Below are positions 6,501 through 10,718 of a stretch of 10,718 bases of DNA, piece by piece. The stretch is from assembly GCA_028565715.1 (NCBI GenBank), contig JAOXYC010228682.1:1-10718 (forward strand), read 5' to 3'. This DNA comes from Phoronis pallida. Lineage: Eukaryota > Phoronida > Phoronidae. The notes under the pieces were generated by a model, which worked only from the letters and a program-made list of their open reading frames with translations, was not told the origin of the DNA and did not search any database. Each line of letters begins with the position of its first letter. Position 1 is the stretch's first letter. The position numbers and the translations under genes were made by a program.

Positions 6501-8548
6501 ACGTGGTTAGTTGAAGAACTCGGATAATCTCCTGAATTTCTTCAGACATTACTCTCACTGTGTAGTCACGATTCTCCTGGGCTTGTTGTAGACCATGGGT
6601 TCCTAAAAAATACCGATATACAATGATGCGTCTTTTTTCAGAAATATGCTCCAAACCTCCTTTTTGATTTTGGGTTCAGAGCTTATTACATGTAGCTATG
6701 TGAAGGTCATGACCTCTAAAGCACGCACCTGATGTATGTGTTGAAACAAATATCTTAATTGCACTGATGAGTACAGGAATCAGTTGTTTTACATTGGCGA
6801 TAGATCGTTGTAACATCTCTCGATGAACTTGATGGGTGAGTTCCTTTTCACGAGCGTCAACTTGTTTTGTCATATCTGTTAGTCCAGGGGTCAGATTCTG
6901 TAAAATGTAATAACAGAATCCTAGTACAAGTTTGATAGTATAACACTGAATCTTGAACAGTTTAGATAACATCAAAAGGTTATAGATAAGGTTTGTCATC
7001 ACCGAGTCAATGATAGAAATATAGCTGATGCAATGGCGAAACCCCCTCACTTTTCAAACACTGGTAACAGACAAGCACCCCTTCCAATTGAAATTTCCAA
7101 GCACCTTAGGTGCTAATTAAGGTGAAAACAGTACATTTTTGTGAAATGGGTCCCTTCTCTAAAACTGAAGGTACCCTTCATAAAAAAAATTCTGTCCTAC
7201 CTTGACAAAGGTGACTAGATCTTCCATACTTTCCACCACCTCTGTGATAGCGAGATATTCCAGAACATTCTTACAACATCTCACTATCTTACGCACCTCA
7301 GACTCATCAAAACACAACAGCAGACCGGAGGTGCCCTGCAGAATGCCTGTAAAAAGATGATCAGTGTTCAAGAAACAGTCTTGTACTATTTTACCCTATT
7401 CTATGGTAGGGGCAATGTTTTTTTAAGAAATAACCTGATGCTTCCACACTGAAAACCATAGATACGGAAAACTTTTGACTTCTAAAAAGGAGCAATATTT
7501 CCTATTTGAAGACAGAGACCAGCTTAAAAAAAGAATCAAACAAATTCTATGCTAGATACCTCTCGATCCTTCGATCAGTTTTTTCCTTGCTTGTGGTGAG
7601 TAGGGGTCAGACTTCAGCAATCTTGAGGCGTCAACCAATAGGAGACAAGCATCCTCCACACGTCGCAGAGTGGGCGGCATGTCTTGTTTGAGAATGTCAT
7701 CTTTACTGCTGTTGATCGTCTCGTATCCAACCTTGAAACAAGAAGCTTATCTTTTAGAAAATCAAACACATTCATTTTTTGTGCTGTCACAAAGAAAGAA
7801 TGGAATTTTATTGGTGAAAACCTGTGTAAGCCCCATTCAGGGGGTAGGAAATATCTGATTCACCAACTACTTATGATTACCCTCAAAATACAGCTAGGCT
7901 TAATACAATAAGAGTAGCAAGTTGGAAGCAATCTCCATGGTCGGATTATTAGATCCAATTTTCTCACATGAAAAGTGTTGTTTTACAGGCATACTGTGGA
8001 ATTAGTCTATCACGTAAATTCCAAGCTTGTGACATATCCTATAGCAGTTTACCAAAAAAAAATTAAAATTATGCTTATTGCATACATGACACATATTCGG
8101 TTACATAGTGTTATTGTTTGCTGCGAGTGTGTAAAAGAAAAATGACAGTACACACAAGTCACACGTCACAATAAATATTGATAGACAGTCTATTTCTGAG
8201 TTTTTGTGGGTTTTTAAGTAAATGTTTGCAACCCTTTCAATCAAAATGCCAGTATTTGGTCTCATGTGAGAAAAACAATATTCCCCTCAAAGTCATTGAT
8301 ATGGTGTTTCTCAAAACATGTAGTAAATTTTGACAAAATTTAGTTCTCATTTTGAGAAAAACCATATCAATGACTTCTTGGGGAATATTGCCGGTTTGCA
8401 TTAAAAAGCAAAATATTAATCCTGGTAGAATATAAGATACCTTGCTGAGATTTGTCACTGCAGCGGACACTGCATGTACTGGGCCGGCCAGATCTGGCAT
8501 GGCATTGCCATCTTCTGCTTCTTCATGGAGAATGACAAGCTGGGACAC
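1..8548 (-). CDS. VCL: Vinculin gene, 15 internal coding exons (first exon and tail exons outside the window)
   Basis: Vinculin is a cytoplasmic adaptor at integrin focal adhesions and cadherin junctions. Its head binds talin or alpha-catenin, its proline-rich linker binds VASP-type and vinexin-type proteins, and its tail binds actin and acidic lipids. Joining 15 exons gives 918 codons in one frame that align with human vinculin from the second coding exon to the linker. Diagnostic stretches include [93 protein letters not shown] and [10 protein letters not shown]. All 14 introns have GT donors and AG acceptors on the minus strand. The short first exon (about 19 codons in vertebrates) and the tail are missing because the window cuts the gene, not because it is broken: I found no stop or frameshift. 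Seen: exons, splice sites and frame. From family knowledge: function. Recognition is by eye and not an alignment run. Alpha-catenin, the nearest paralogue, lacks this polyproline linker. Confidence 0.96.
544..997 (-). other. Intron W14/W15 (454 bp)
   Basis: AT-rich intron between the proline exon and the long linker exon. The donor gtatga is at its right end and the acceptor ctgtag at its left end. I see no repeat, hairpin or conserved exon in it. Confidence 0.85.
998..1121 (-). CDS. VCL: Vinculin exon W14: end of head and proline-rich linker (41 codons + 1 nt)
   Basis: Encodes [17 protein letters not shown], six consecutive prolines in [13 protein letters not shown], then [11 protein letters not shown]. 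Human has [30 protein letters not shown]. LPPPP fits the EVH1-domain ligand class ([FL]PPPP) through which vinculin recruits Ena/VASP proteins. The acceptor is tatttcag and the donor gtatga, phase 1. The second proline block (PPRPPPPEEKDEEFPEQ in human) is not seen in W14 or in the visible part of W15. Confidence 0.96.
1377..1468 (-). CDS. VCL: Vinculin exon W13: D4, VAPMVMAAR segment (30 codons)
   Basis: A 92-bp exon completing a serine codon, then [20 protein letters not shown] and [10 protein letters not shown]. Human vinculin reads [31 protein letters not shown] here. The acceptor is tttttccag and the donor gtaaga after CAA, phase 0. It is too short to stand as an open frame on its own, but the frame continues cleanly on both sides. 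Confidence 0.93.
1469..2054 (-). other. Intron W12/W13 (586 bp)
   Basis: The middle (about 1560-1950) is less AT-rich than other introns and has a 99-codon open frame on the plus strand (1646-1945). It has no recognisable protein signature, so it is treated as chance or an old repeat. Otherwise I see nothing in it. Confidence 0.8.
2055..2252 (-). CDS. VCL: Vinculin exon W12: D4 head (65 codons + split ends)
   Basis: Completes a glutamate codon, then [60 protein letters not shown] and KNLES. It aligns to human [63 protein letters not shown] and AENSEDP are near-identical. The acceptor is tattttcag and the donor gtatgt. Both ends are phase 1. Confidence 0.97.
2253..2755 (-). other. Intron W11/W12 (503 bp), carrying a hairpin element
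   Basis: Holds the palindromic element at 2454-2638, described separately. The remaining parts (2253-2440 and 2640-2755) are plain AT-rich intron. Confidence 0.85.
2454..2638. repeat. Hairpin element 1 with nested inverted repeat
   Basis: Two 25-bp arms (2454-2478 and 2483-2507) match with one mismatch around a 4-base loop (tgag). Next to them is a second inverted pair, tttctcacatga at 2527-2538 and its perfect complement at 2627-2638, enclosing about 88 bp. The same layout, inverted, is found at 7959-8390. This suggests two members of one non-autonomous, fold-back type element family. The exact ends and target duplication are not clear. Confidence 0.7.
2756..3085 (-). CDS. VCL: Vinculin exon W11: D3/D4 exon with DNVE motif (109 codons + flanking split codons)
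   Basis: The largest head exon, at 330 bp. After a split glycine it reads [20 protein letters not shown], later [40 protein letters not shown] and [20 protein letters not shown]. Human has [20 protein letters not shown] and [20 protein letters not shown]. The DNVE residues correspond to the D4 surface known from human N773/E775 mutants to hold the tail in the closed state. The acceptor is tcccaaag; the first bases are not an ATG start, and the true upstream sequence is W10. The donor is gtaaga. Confidence 0.97.
3086..3727 (-). other. Intron W10/W11 (642 bp)
   Basis: AT-rich intron with a consensus donor gtgagt. Short open frames on either strand show no vinculin-like or other recognisable sequence. 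I see nothing else in it. Confidence 0.85.
3728..3890 (-). CDS. VCL: Vinculin exon W10: D3 segment (54 codons + 1 nt)
   Basis: Encodes [54 protein letters not shown] and one base of glycine. It matches human [57 protein letters not shown] in spacing and in the D.F.DT..P.K.L motif. The acceptor is ttttacag and the donor gtgagt. It links the second repeat to the D4 exon. Confidence 0.96.
3891..4196 (-). other. Intron W9/W10 (306 bp)
   Basis: AT-rich intron with a consensus donor gtaagt at its right end and acceptor ttttacag at its left end. No repeat or exon is seen in it. Confidence 0.85.
4197..4342 (-). CDS. VCL: Vinculin exon W9: repeat 2, QLTDQLADL segment (48 codons)
   Basis: Completes glycine, then [40 protein letters not shown] and ADLCRRGM. 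It aligns to human [49 protein letters not shown]. The acceptor is tatttgtag and the donor is a consensus gtaagt. Together with W8 it makes a 339-nt (113-residue) phase-0-bounded cassette, close to the 112-residue vertebrate repeat. Confidence 0.96.
4343..4752 (-). other. Intron W8/W9 (410 bp)
   Basis: AT-rich intron. It interrupts the second helical repeat at a split glycine codon. Nothing else is seen in it. Confidence 0.85.
4753..4945 (-). CDS. VCL: Vinculin exon W8: repeat linker and start of repeat 2 (64 codons + 1 nt)
   Basis: Encodes [40 protein letters not shown], then [20 protein letters not shown] and DKGL. The end aligns to human [23 protein letters not shown], the third vertebrate repeat. 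The beginning (GESPQA) resembles the GDSPEA/GESPQA junctions found at repeat borders. The acceptor is cattatag and the donor gtatgg, with a split glycine in phase 1. Confidence 0.96.
4946..5446 (-). other. Intron W7/W8 (501 bp), site where a vertebrate-type extra repeat would lie
   Basis: Searched by eye on the minus strand for the missing middle repeat (a WLADP-type helix pair of about 110 codons, or two exons making it). No such sequence is present. Open frames over 5118-5560 are intron or intron-plus-W7 read-through. The intron is phase 0. Confidence 0.8.
5447..5595 (-). CDS. VCL: Vinculin exon W7: helical repeat 1, continued (49 codons)
   Basis: Completes glycine, then [40 protein letters not shown] and LAELRAQGL. 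It aligns to human GEQAIRQILDEAGKVGELC through MTDQVADLRARGQ. The acceptor is aatttttag and the donor gtaggc, phase 0. In three-repeat vinculins this point is followed by a second WLADP-containing unit; here the next exon is the third-repeat type. W6+W7 give 216 nt, one phase-0-bounded cassette. Confidence 0.96.
5596..5921 (-). other. Intron W6/W7 (326 bp)
   Basis: Ordinary AT-rich intron splitting a glycine codon. I see no repeat or exon in it. Confidence 0.85.
5922..5988 (-). CDS. VCL: Vinculin exon W6: start of helical repeat 1 (22 codons + 1 nt)
   Basis: A 67-bp exon encoding [20 protein letters not shown] and VG, then one base of a split glycine. It matches the first tandem-repeat start in human, SIDSKLNQAKGWLRDP, including the WL.DP signature. 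The acceptor is tttcttgcag and the donor gtgtag. It is too small to show as an open frame by itself; the frame, the acceptor and the clean join to W7 support it. Confidence 0.93.
5989..6447 (-). other. Intron W5/W6 (459 bp)
   Basis: AT-rich intron at the D1/repeat border, phase 0. Plus- and minus-strand short open frames (around 6015-6330) show nothing recognisable. Confidence 0.85.
6448..6602 (-). CDS. VCL: Vinculin exon W5: end of D1, IIRVLQLT segment (51 codons)
   Basis: Completes glycine, then [40 protein letters not shown] and [11 protein letters not shown]. Human vinculin has [16 protein letters not shown] in the same place, and the end of this exon is the D1/D2 border. The acceptor is tttttag and the donor gtagtt after CAG, phase 0. 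The DEDEWDADD stretch is more acidic than the human DEDAWASKD. The intron on its 5' side is the shortest in the window, at 126 bp. Confidence 0.97.
6729..6897 (-). CDS. VCL: Vinculin exon W4: D1 second bundle, ELTHQ segment (56 codons + 1 nt)
   Basis: Encodes [20 protein letters not shown], then [20 protein letters not shown] and [16 protein letters not shown]. It aligns to human [30 protein letters not shown] and the LLPVLISAMKIFV helix. The acceptor is ttttacag and the donor gtgcgt. It ends with one base of a split glycine codon (phase 1). It pairs with W5 as a 324-nt phase-0-to-phase-0 cassette. Confidence 0.97.
6898..7200 (-). other. Intron W3/W4 (303 bp)
   Basis: Ordinary intron, phase 0. 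It contains a short near-palindrome agcaccttaggtgct near 7101-7115 of no clear meaning. Confidence 0.85.
7201..7346 (-). CDS. VCL: Vinculin exon W3: D1 head, [10 protein letters not shown] segment (48 codons)
   Basis: Completes the split glycine and encodes [20 protein letters not shown] followed by [20 protein letters not shown] and EDLVTFVK. It matches human [49 protein letters not shown] nearly residue for residue, so this is one of the strongest exons in the gene. The acceptor is tttttacag and the donor gtagga after AAG, ending in phase 0. Cysteines are more frequent here than in human (C at LLLCF and a CC pair). Confidence 0.97.
7560..7731 (-). CDS. VCL: Vinculin exon W2: D1 head, DMPP/DPYS segment (57 codons + 1 nt)
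   Basis: Starts [15 protein letters not shown], continues [20 protein letters not shown] and ends [17 protein letters not shown]. It aligns without gaps to human [20 protein letters not shown] onwards. The acceptor is tttcaag and the donor gtatct. The last base is the G of a glycine codon completed in the next exon (phase 1). With W3 it forms a 318-nt cassette bounded by phase-0 introns. The DMPP and DPYS signatures are among the best evidence that this is vinculin and not alpha-catenin. Confidence 0.97.
7732..8440 (-). other. Intron W1/W2 (709 bp), carrying a hairpin element
   Basis: The largest complete intron in the window. About 60% of it (7959-8390) is hairpin element 2. The rest holds nothing recognisable. 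Phase 0. Confidence 0.85.
7959..8390. repeat. Hairpin element 2 (inverted relative to element 1)
   Basis: Two 41-bp arms at 8276-8316 and 8350-8390 pair with four mismatches. The 33-base loop itself contains taaatttt-gac-aaaattta. Left of this, ttttctcacatga (7959-7971) and its complement (8262-8274) form an outer inverted pair about 290 bp apart. The arms share the pattern tcattga...tttctcaaaa with element 1, and the ctcacatga motif follows the hairpin at similar distance. The 3' hairpin ends only about 50 bp from exon W1. Confidence 0.7.
8441..8548 (-). CDS. VCL: Vinculin exon W1: start of D1 head (36 codons)
   Basis: Encodes 36 codons starting [10 protein letters not shown] and ending AAVTNLSK, the first D1 helices, which in vinculin form the talin-binding groove. 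The acceptor reads ccacag before GTG, and the donor is gtatct-like (gtatc) after AAG. It starts and ends in phase 0. The human counterpart starts ISHLVIMHEE, immediately after the short exon carrying the initiator methionine. A second AG nine bases downstream (before CTTGTC) would also keep frame and drop VSQ; the upstream site fits the family length better. Confidence 0.95.
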
Positions 8549-8944
8549 CTGTGGAAAAAAATGGAAAAATTGTTAAATTAGGTGAAGGCAAAATGGACGT
8601 CTTGTCTTTGTGTGAAAACAATATGAAGGCTTTTAGGTAAAAGGTTTTCACTAGTTAAAATTATGATGAAGGTAGAATCTTGAAATTGGGGGTAATACAG
8701 TTATATTTTTTAAATTGGAAGAATATACATTTTTTGACTTAATAATATTCAACGCATATATCGCTACTTACGAACTGTAGAATTAACTGACATTTTTATT
8801 TGTAAAAAAATATTTAAAATCCTTAGAAACAAGTTCTGTAGCTTTTTAAAAAACATGATCAGGTACCTACTATAACATTATATTAGCGAGAAAGTTCATC
8901 TGACTGTTAGATATTCATTCGGATATAGGTTCATTTGTTGCAGT

Positions 8945-9286
8945 CACTTACAAACGGATCATACCACTTTTGCAAACCATGTTATTAATTGGGGTGAATC
9001 TAAGATAATAGACAGAGACAATGACAGAAACAAACGCTGGATTAAAGAAAGCATACATATCAGAATGCATGGAAATGATTGCATGAACAAAGACGTTGGC
9101 CGATATCAATTGGGCCATGATGTATATGATTCTATTCTAAAGAAACATTTTGCCAACTCTACACCAGGCGTTGCCGCAGTTTCCCGCCAGCCTCATTCTC
9201 AATCTCACAGTGCTACTGACATTGAAAGATTTTGCACAATTTTAAATGTAAAAGTGACTGCGTCAAATAAACATATATCCGAATGA
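8945..9286 (+). mobile_element. 3' end of a retrotransposon ORF with GIY-YIG-like C-terminal tail (remnant)
   Basis: The plus-strand frame ending at TGA 9284-9286 reads TDHTTFANHVINWGESKIID, then RDNDRNKRWIKESIHIR, MNKDVGRYQLGHDVYDSIL and a polar tail. The order H...INW...K.ID.......R..KE.I.I......N.D.GRY is familiar from the C-terminal ends of animal retroelement proteins that carry GIY-YIG-type nuclease domains (Penelope-like and related). The frame opens without a recognisable homologous start, and the reverse transcriptase that should precede it is absent, so this is a 5'-truncated copy. An AT microsatellite follows the stop directly. The family assignment is from memory of the motif, not a search. 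Confidence 0.6.
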
Positions 9287-9304
9287 ATATATATATATAT
9301 ATAT
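9287..9304. repeat. (AT)9 microsatellite
   Basis: Eighteen bases of pure AT dinucleotide directly after the stop codon of the retroelement frame. It may be the element's simple-repeat 3' tail or a separate slippage tract. Confidence 0.9.
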
Positions 9305-9625
9305 TATAACATTAGGCTTTAATTTATAAAGTCCTTGGATTTGTTAAAATCAGTGACAGTACTTATTTATAATGACATTCACCTAGGAAATGGCAGGTGG
9401 AAATGATATATTATTAGATTACCAGTGACTCATGAAAAAACAGAGATAAACAACTTTAGGCTGATATATTTGAGGCCTTCTCACAACTGAATCATAGCAG
9501 CCATTTAGAATAGCCTAGTATCTATAATTTTATAAATTTCTAAATCCCTTACATTAACATATACTATTCTAGGCTACTGCTTTCACAATGTTATTACACA
9601 GATAAACCACTAAAGCTGGATATTT

Positions 9626-9669
9626 GAAACCTGTTATCAGCTGTCTGAATCAAAATGAAAACAGGTTTC
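9626..9669. repeat. Short inverted repeat
   Basis: The arms gaaacctgtt (9626-9635) and aacaggtttc (9660-9669) are perfectly complementary with a 24-base spacer. They could be part of a degraded fold-back element with the repeat at 9695-9757, or chance. Confidence 0.45.
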
Positions 9670-9694
9670 CACTGACAGACTTTCTGACCTGAAC

Positions 9695-9757
9695 ATTTAT
9701 AAACCTAAACACTGCTAAACATCTGGAGGTAACCAGCTGGGGTATAGGTTTATAAAT
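9695..9757. repeat. Short inverted repeat
   Basis: The arms atttataaacct (9695-9706) and aggtttataaat (9746-9757) are perfectly complementary with a 39-base spacer. No target duplication was recognised. Confidence 0.45.
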
Positions 9758-9975
9758 ATGAAGCACTGTTCATGCCACTGTGTATATCCTGGATGTTGGA
9801 TGTTTTAATAATCTAATGGTAGACATGGATTTGAAAATTTGCCAAACAGCTTAATAACCCATTTCGGCATTTACCTGGGGTTACATATTAGCCATTCACT
9901 TACTTTCTACACAAATTGTTCAAATTGGTGCTTACATACTGGTAAACTGTTTTTCAAAGTTTGAGTAGTTAGTTA

Positions 9976-10123
9976 AGCCTACCGCACACCTAGCGCGATT
10001 GTCGCGCTACAATTACGGACTGATTTGTCGGCGCGAATGTTGCAGAAAAGGACACCCGCAAACCTAGCGCGATTGCCGCATCGTGATTGCCCCGCGGCAA
10101 TCGCGCTAGGTGTGCGGCAGGCT
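9976..10123. mobile_element. 148-bp MITE with 26-bp terminal inverted repeats and TTA target duplication
   Basis: The terminal repeats at 9976-10001 and 10098-10123 are complementary over 26 bp with one mismatch; the outer end reads agcctaccgcacacc on the left. The element is flanked on both sides by TTA (9973-9975 and 10124-10126). A 3-bp TTA/TAA duplication is the hallmark of PIF/Harbinger-type transposition, so this looks like a non-autonomous member. It is strikingly GC- and CpG-rich (repeated cgcg, gcgc) within AT-rich intron. It has no coding capacity. A piggyBac (TTAA) reading leaves an unpaired base and fits less well. Confidence 0.8.
10063..10110. repeat. Internal hairpin of the MITE
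   Basis: A third copy of the terminal motif, cctagcgcgattgccgc at 10063-10079, lies in direct orientation inside the element and pairs perfectly over 17 bp with 10094-10110 in the right terminal repeat, leaving a 14-base loop. The right half of the element can therefore fold on its own. Confidence 0.8.
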
Positions 10124-10718
10124 TTAACAGGTAAAGCATTATTAGTAGAGAAGATTTAAGTGTCCAGTTGGATCAAAAAGGACTTTTCAGAAATTTCTGG
10201 GTGTTTTTAATTGCATCCAGACTTTACGCCTATTTTTGGAAAAAAACGGGAGACCTCCCGTGATGGCTTCAGTCTAAGTAACTTTGTAGCATTGCCACCA
10301 GGAATAATTTGCAGGTGTTCATATGATCAATAATCAATTTTACATGTTTTTTTGTTTTCTTCAAAGCAAAGCTAGGGATGCCTCAGCTGATAAAATGCAT
10401 CATAGCTTTTGAACATTCTCTGTGTGTATTCAATATAGTGCAATATTCATTCTTGAATATATCACTGTTATGTGCTGCTAAACTGGCTTCACCACAATTC
10501 ACAATTTAATCTTCTAATGAGCAACTGAGATGTTATCTGCCCACAGACAACAAATGAATGACATATGACCAAATACAAACAGTGGTGTTAAATCCCTTGC
10601 TATCAGACAAAAGGCCAACCCTCTGGCTAAAACCTGCTAATGGGCCATTCCATGAAATTCGTTTTGTTCCGGACGTGACATTTTGACACTTTGGTGGGCC
10701 CTAATAAAAAACTGAAGC

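Larger units (their letters stand above)
8549..10718 (-). other. 3' part of the first large intron, more than 2.1 kb
   Basis: No minus-strand sequence resembling the first vinculin exon (MPVFHT.TIE..LEPVAQQ-type) is found here, so this is intron at least to the window edge, as expected for a long first coding intron. It holds the retroelement remnant at 8945-9286, an AT tract at 9287-9304, hairpins between 9626 and 9757 and the MITE at 9976-10123. The stretches 8549-8940, 9305-9620, 9760-9972 and 10127-10718 show nothing I recognise; I saw no promoter or transcription start. Confidence 0.75.

Noticed and set aside
7684-7911. Overlapping plus-strand frames near 7506-7911
   Set aside because: They are antisense to exon W2 and adjacent intron, which is firmly identified as vinculin coding sequence on the other strand.
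9973-10127. piggyBac-type element with TTAA duplication
   Set aside because: TTAA is present on both sides, but this reading leaves an extra unpaired T on the right; TTA flanks with ends agcct/aggct account for every base.
8549-10718. Possible first coding exon or promoter of the vinculin gene
   Set aside because: No minus-strand sequence like the conserved initiator exon followed by a donor was found, including the ATGCCG near 9868, which reads into unrelated residues.

Overview
This is animal nuclear DNA. One intron-rich gene on the minus strand fills positions 1-8548, and it is vinculin. Fifteen consecutive coding exons run right to left. Every intron between them is GT-AG, and all junctions keep one reading frame of 2755 nt (918 codons plus one base). 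The organism is an invertebrate metazoan: the central vinculin repeats number two, as I recall for nematode and fly vinculin, not three as in vertebrates. The introns are AT-rich, 126-709 bp long, and littered with small DNA repeats. I cannot name the phylum; a marine invertebrate such as a cnidarian, echinoderm or lophotrochozoan is a guess.

Layout, in gene order (right to left). Positions 8549-10718 are the 3' part of the intron that follows the first coding exon, which lies outside the window. This stretch holds a 148-bp inverted-repeat MITE with a TTA target duplication (9976-10123), the 3' remnant of a retrotransposon with a GIY-YIG-like C-terminal end (about 8945-9286, plus strand), an AT microsatellite and some short hairpins. 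W1-W5 (8441-8548, 7560-7731, 7201-7346, 6729-6897, 6448-6602) encode the talin-binding D1 head. W6-W9 (5922-5988, 5447-5595, 4753-4945, 4197-4342) encode two tandem helical repeats. W10-W13 (3728-3890, 2756-3085, 2055-2252, 1377-1468) encode the rest of the head, D3 end and D4. W14 (998-1121) ends the head and encodes the start of the proline-rich linker. W15 (1-543) is a long, unusual linker exon that runs off the window. The actin- and lipid-binding tail must lie further left.

The most noteworthy points are: (1) W15 adds at least 181 residues of basic-then-acidic, probably disordered sequence to the linker, roughly where vertebrate metavinculin carries its 68-residue insert; (2) the helical repeats are encoded by two-exon cassettes bounded by phase-0 introns, each split inside by a phase-1 intron in a glycine codon, which gives a simple route for loss or gain of the repeat that differs from vertebrates; (3) two introns carry related hairpin elements sharing the 12-mer tttctcacatga in four places.

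The encoded protein would be a cytoplasmic adaptor linking talin and catenin at adhesions to actin. No other protein-coding gene, tRNA, rRNA, CRISPR array or bacterial feature is supported.
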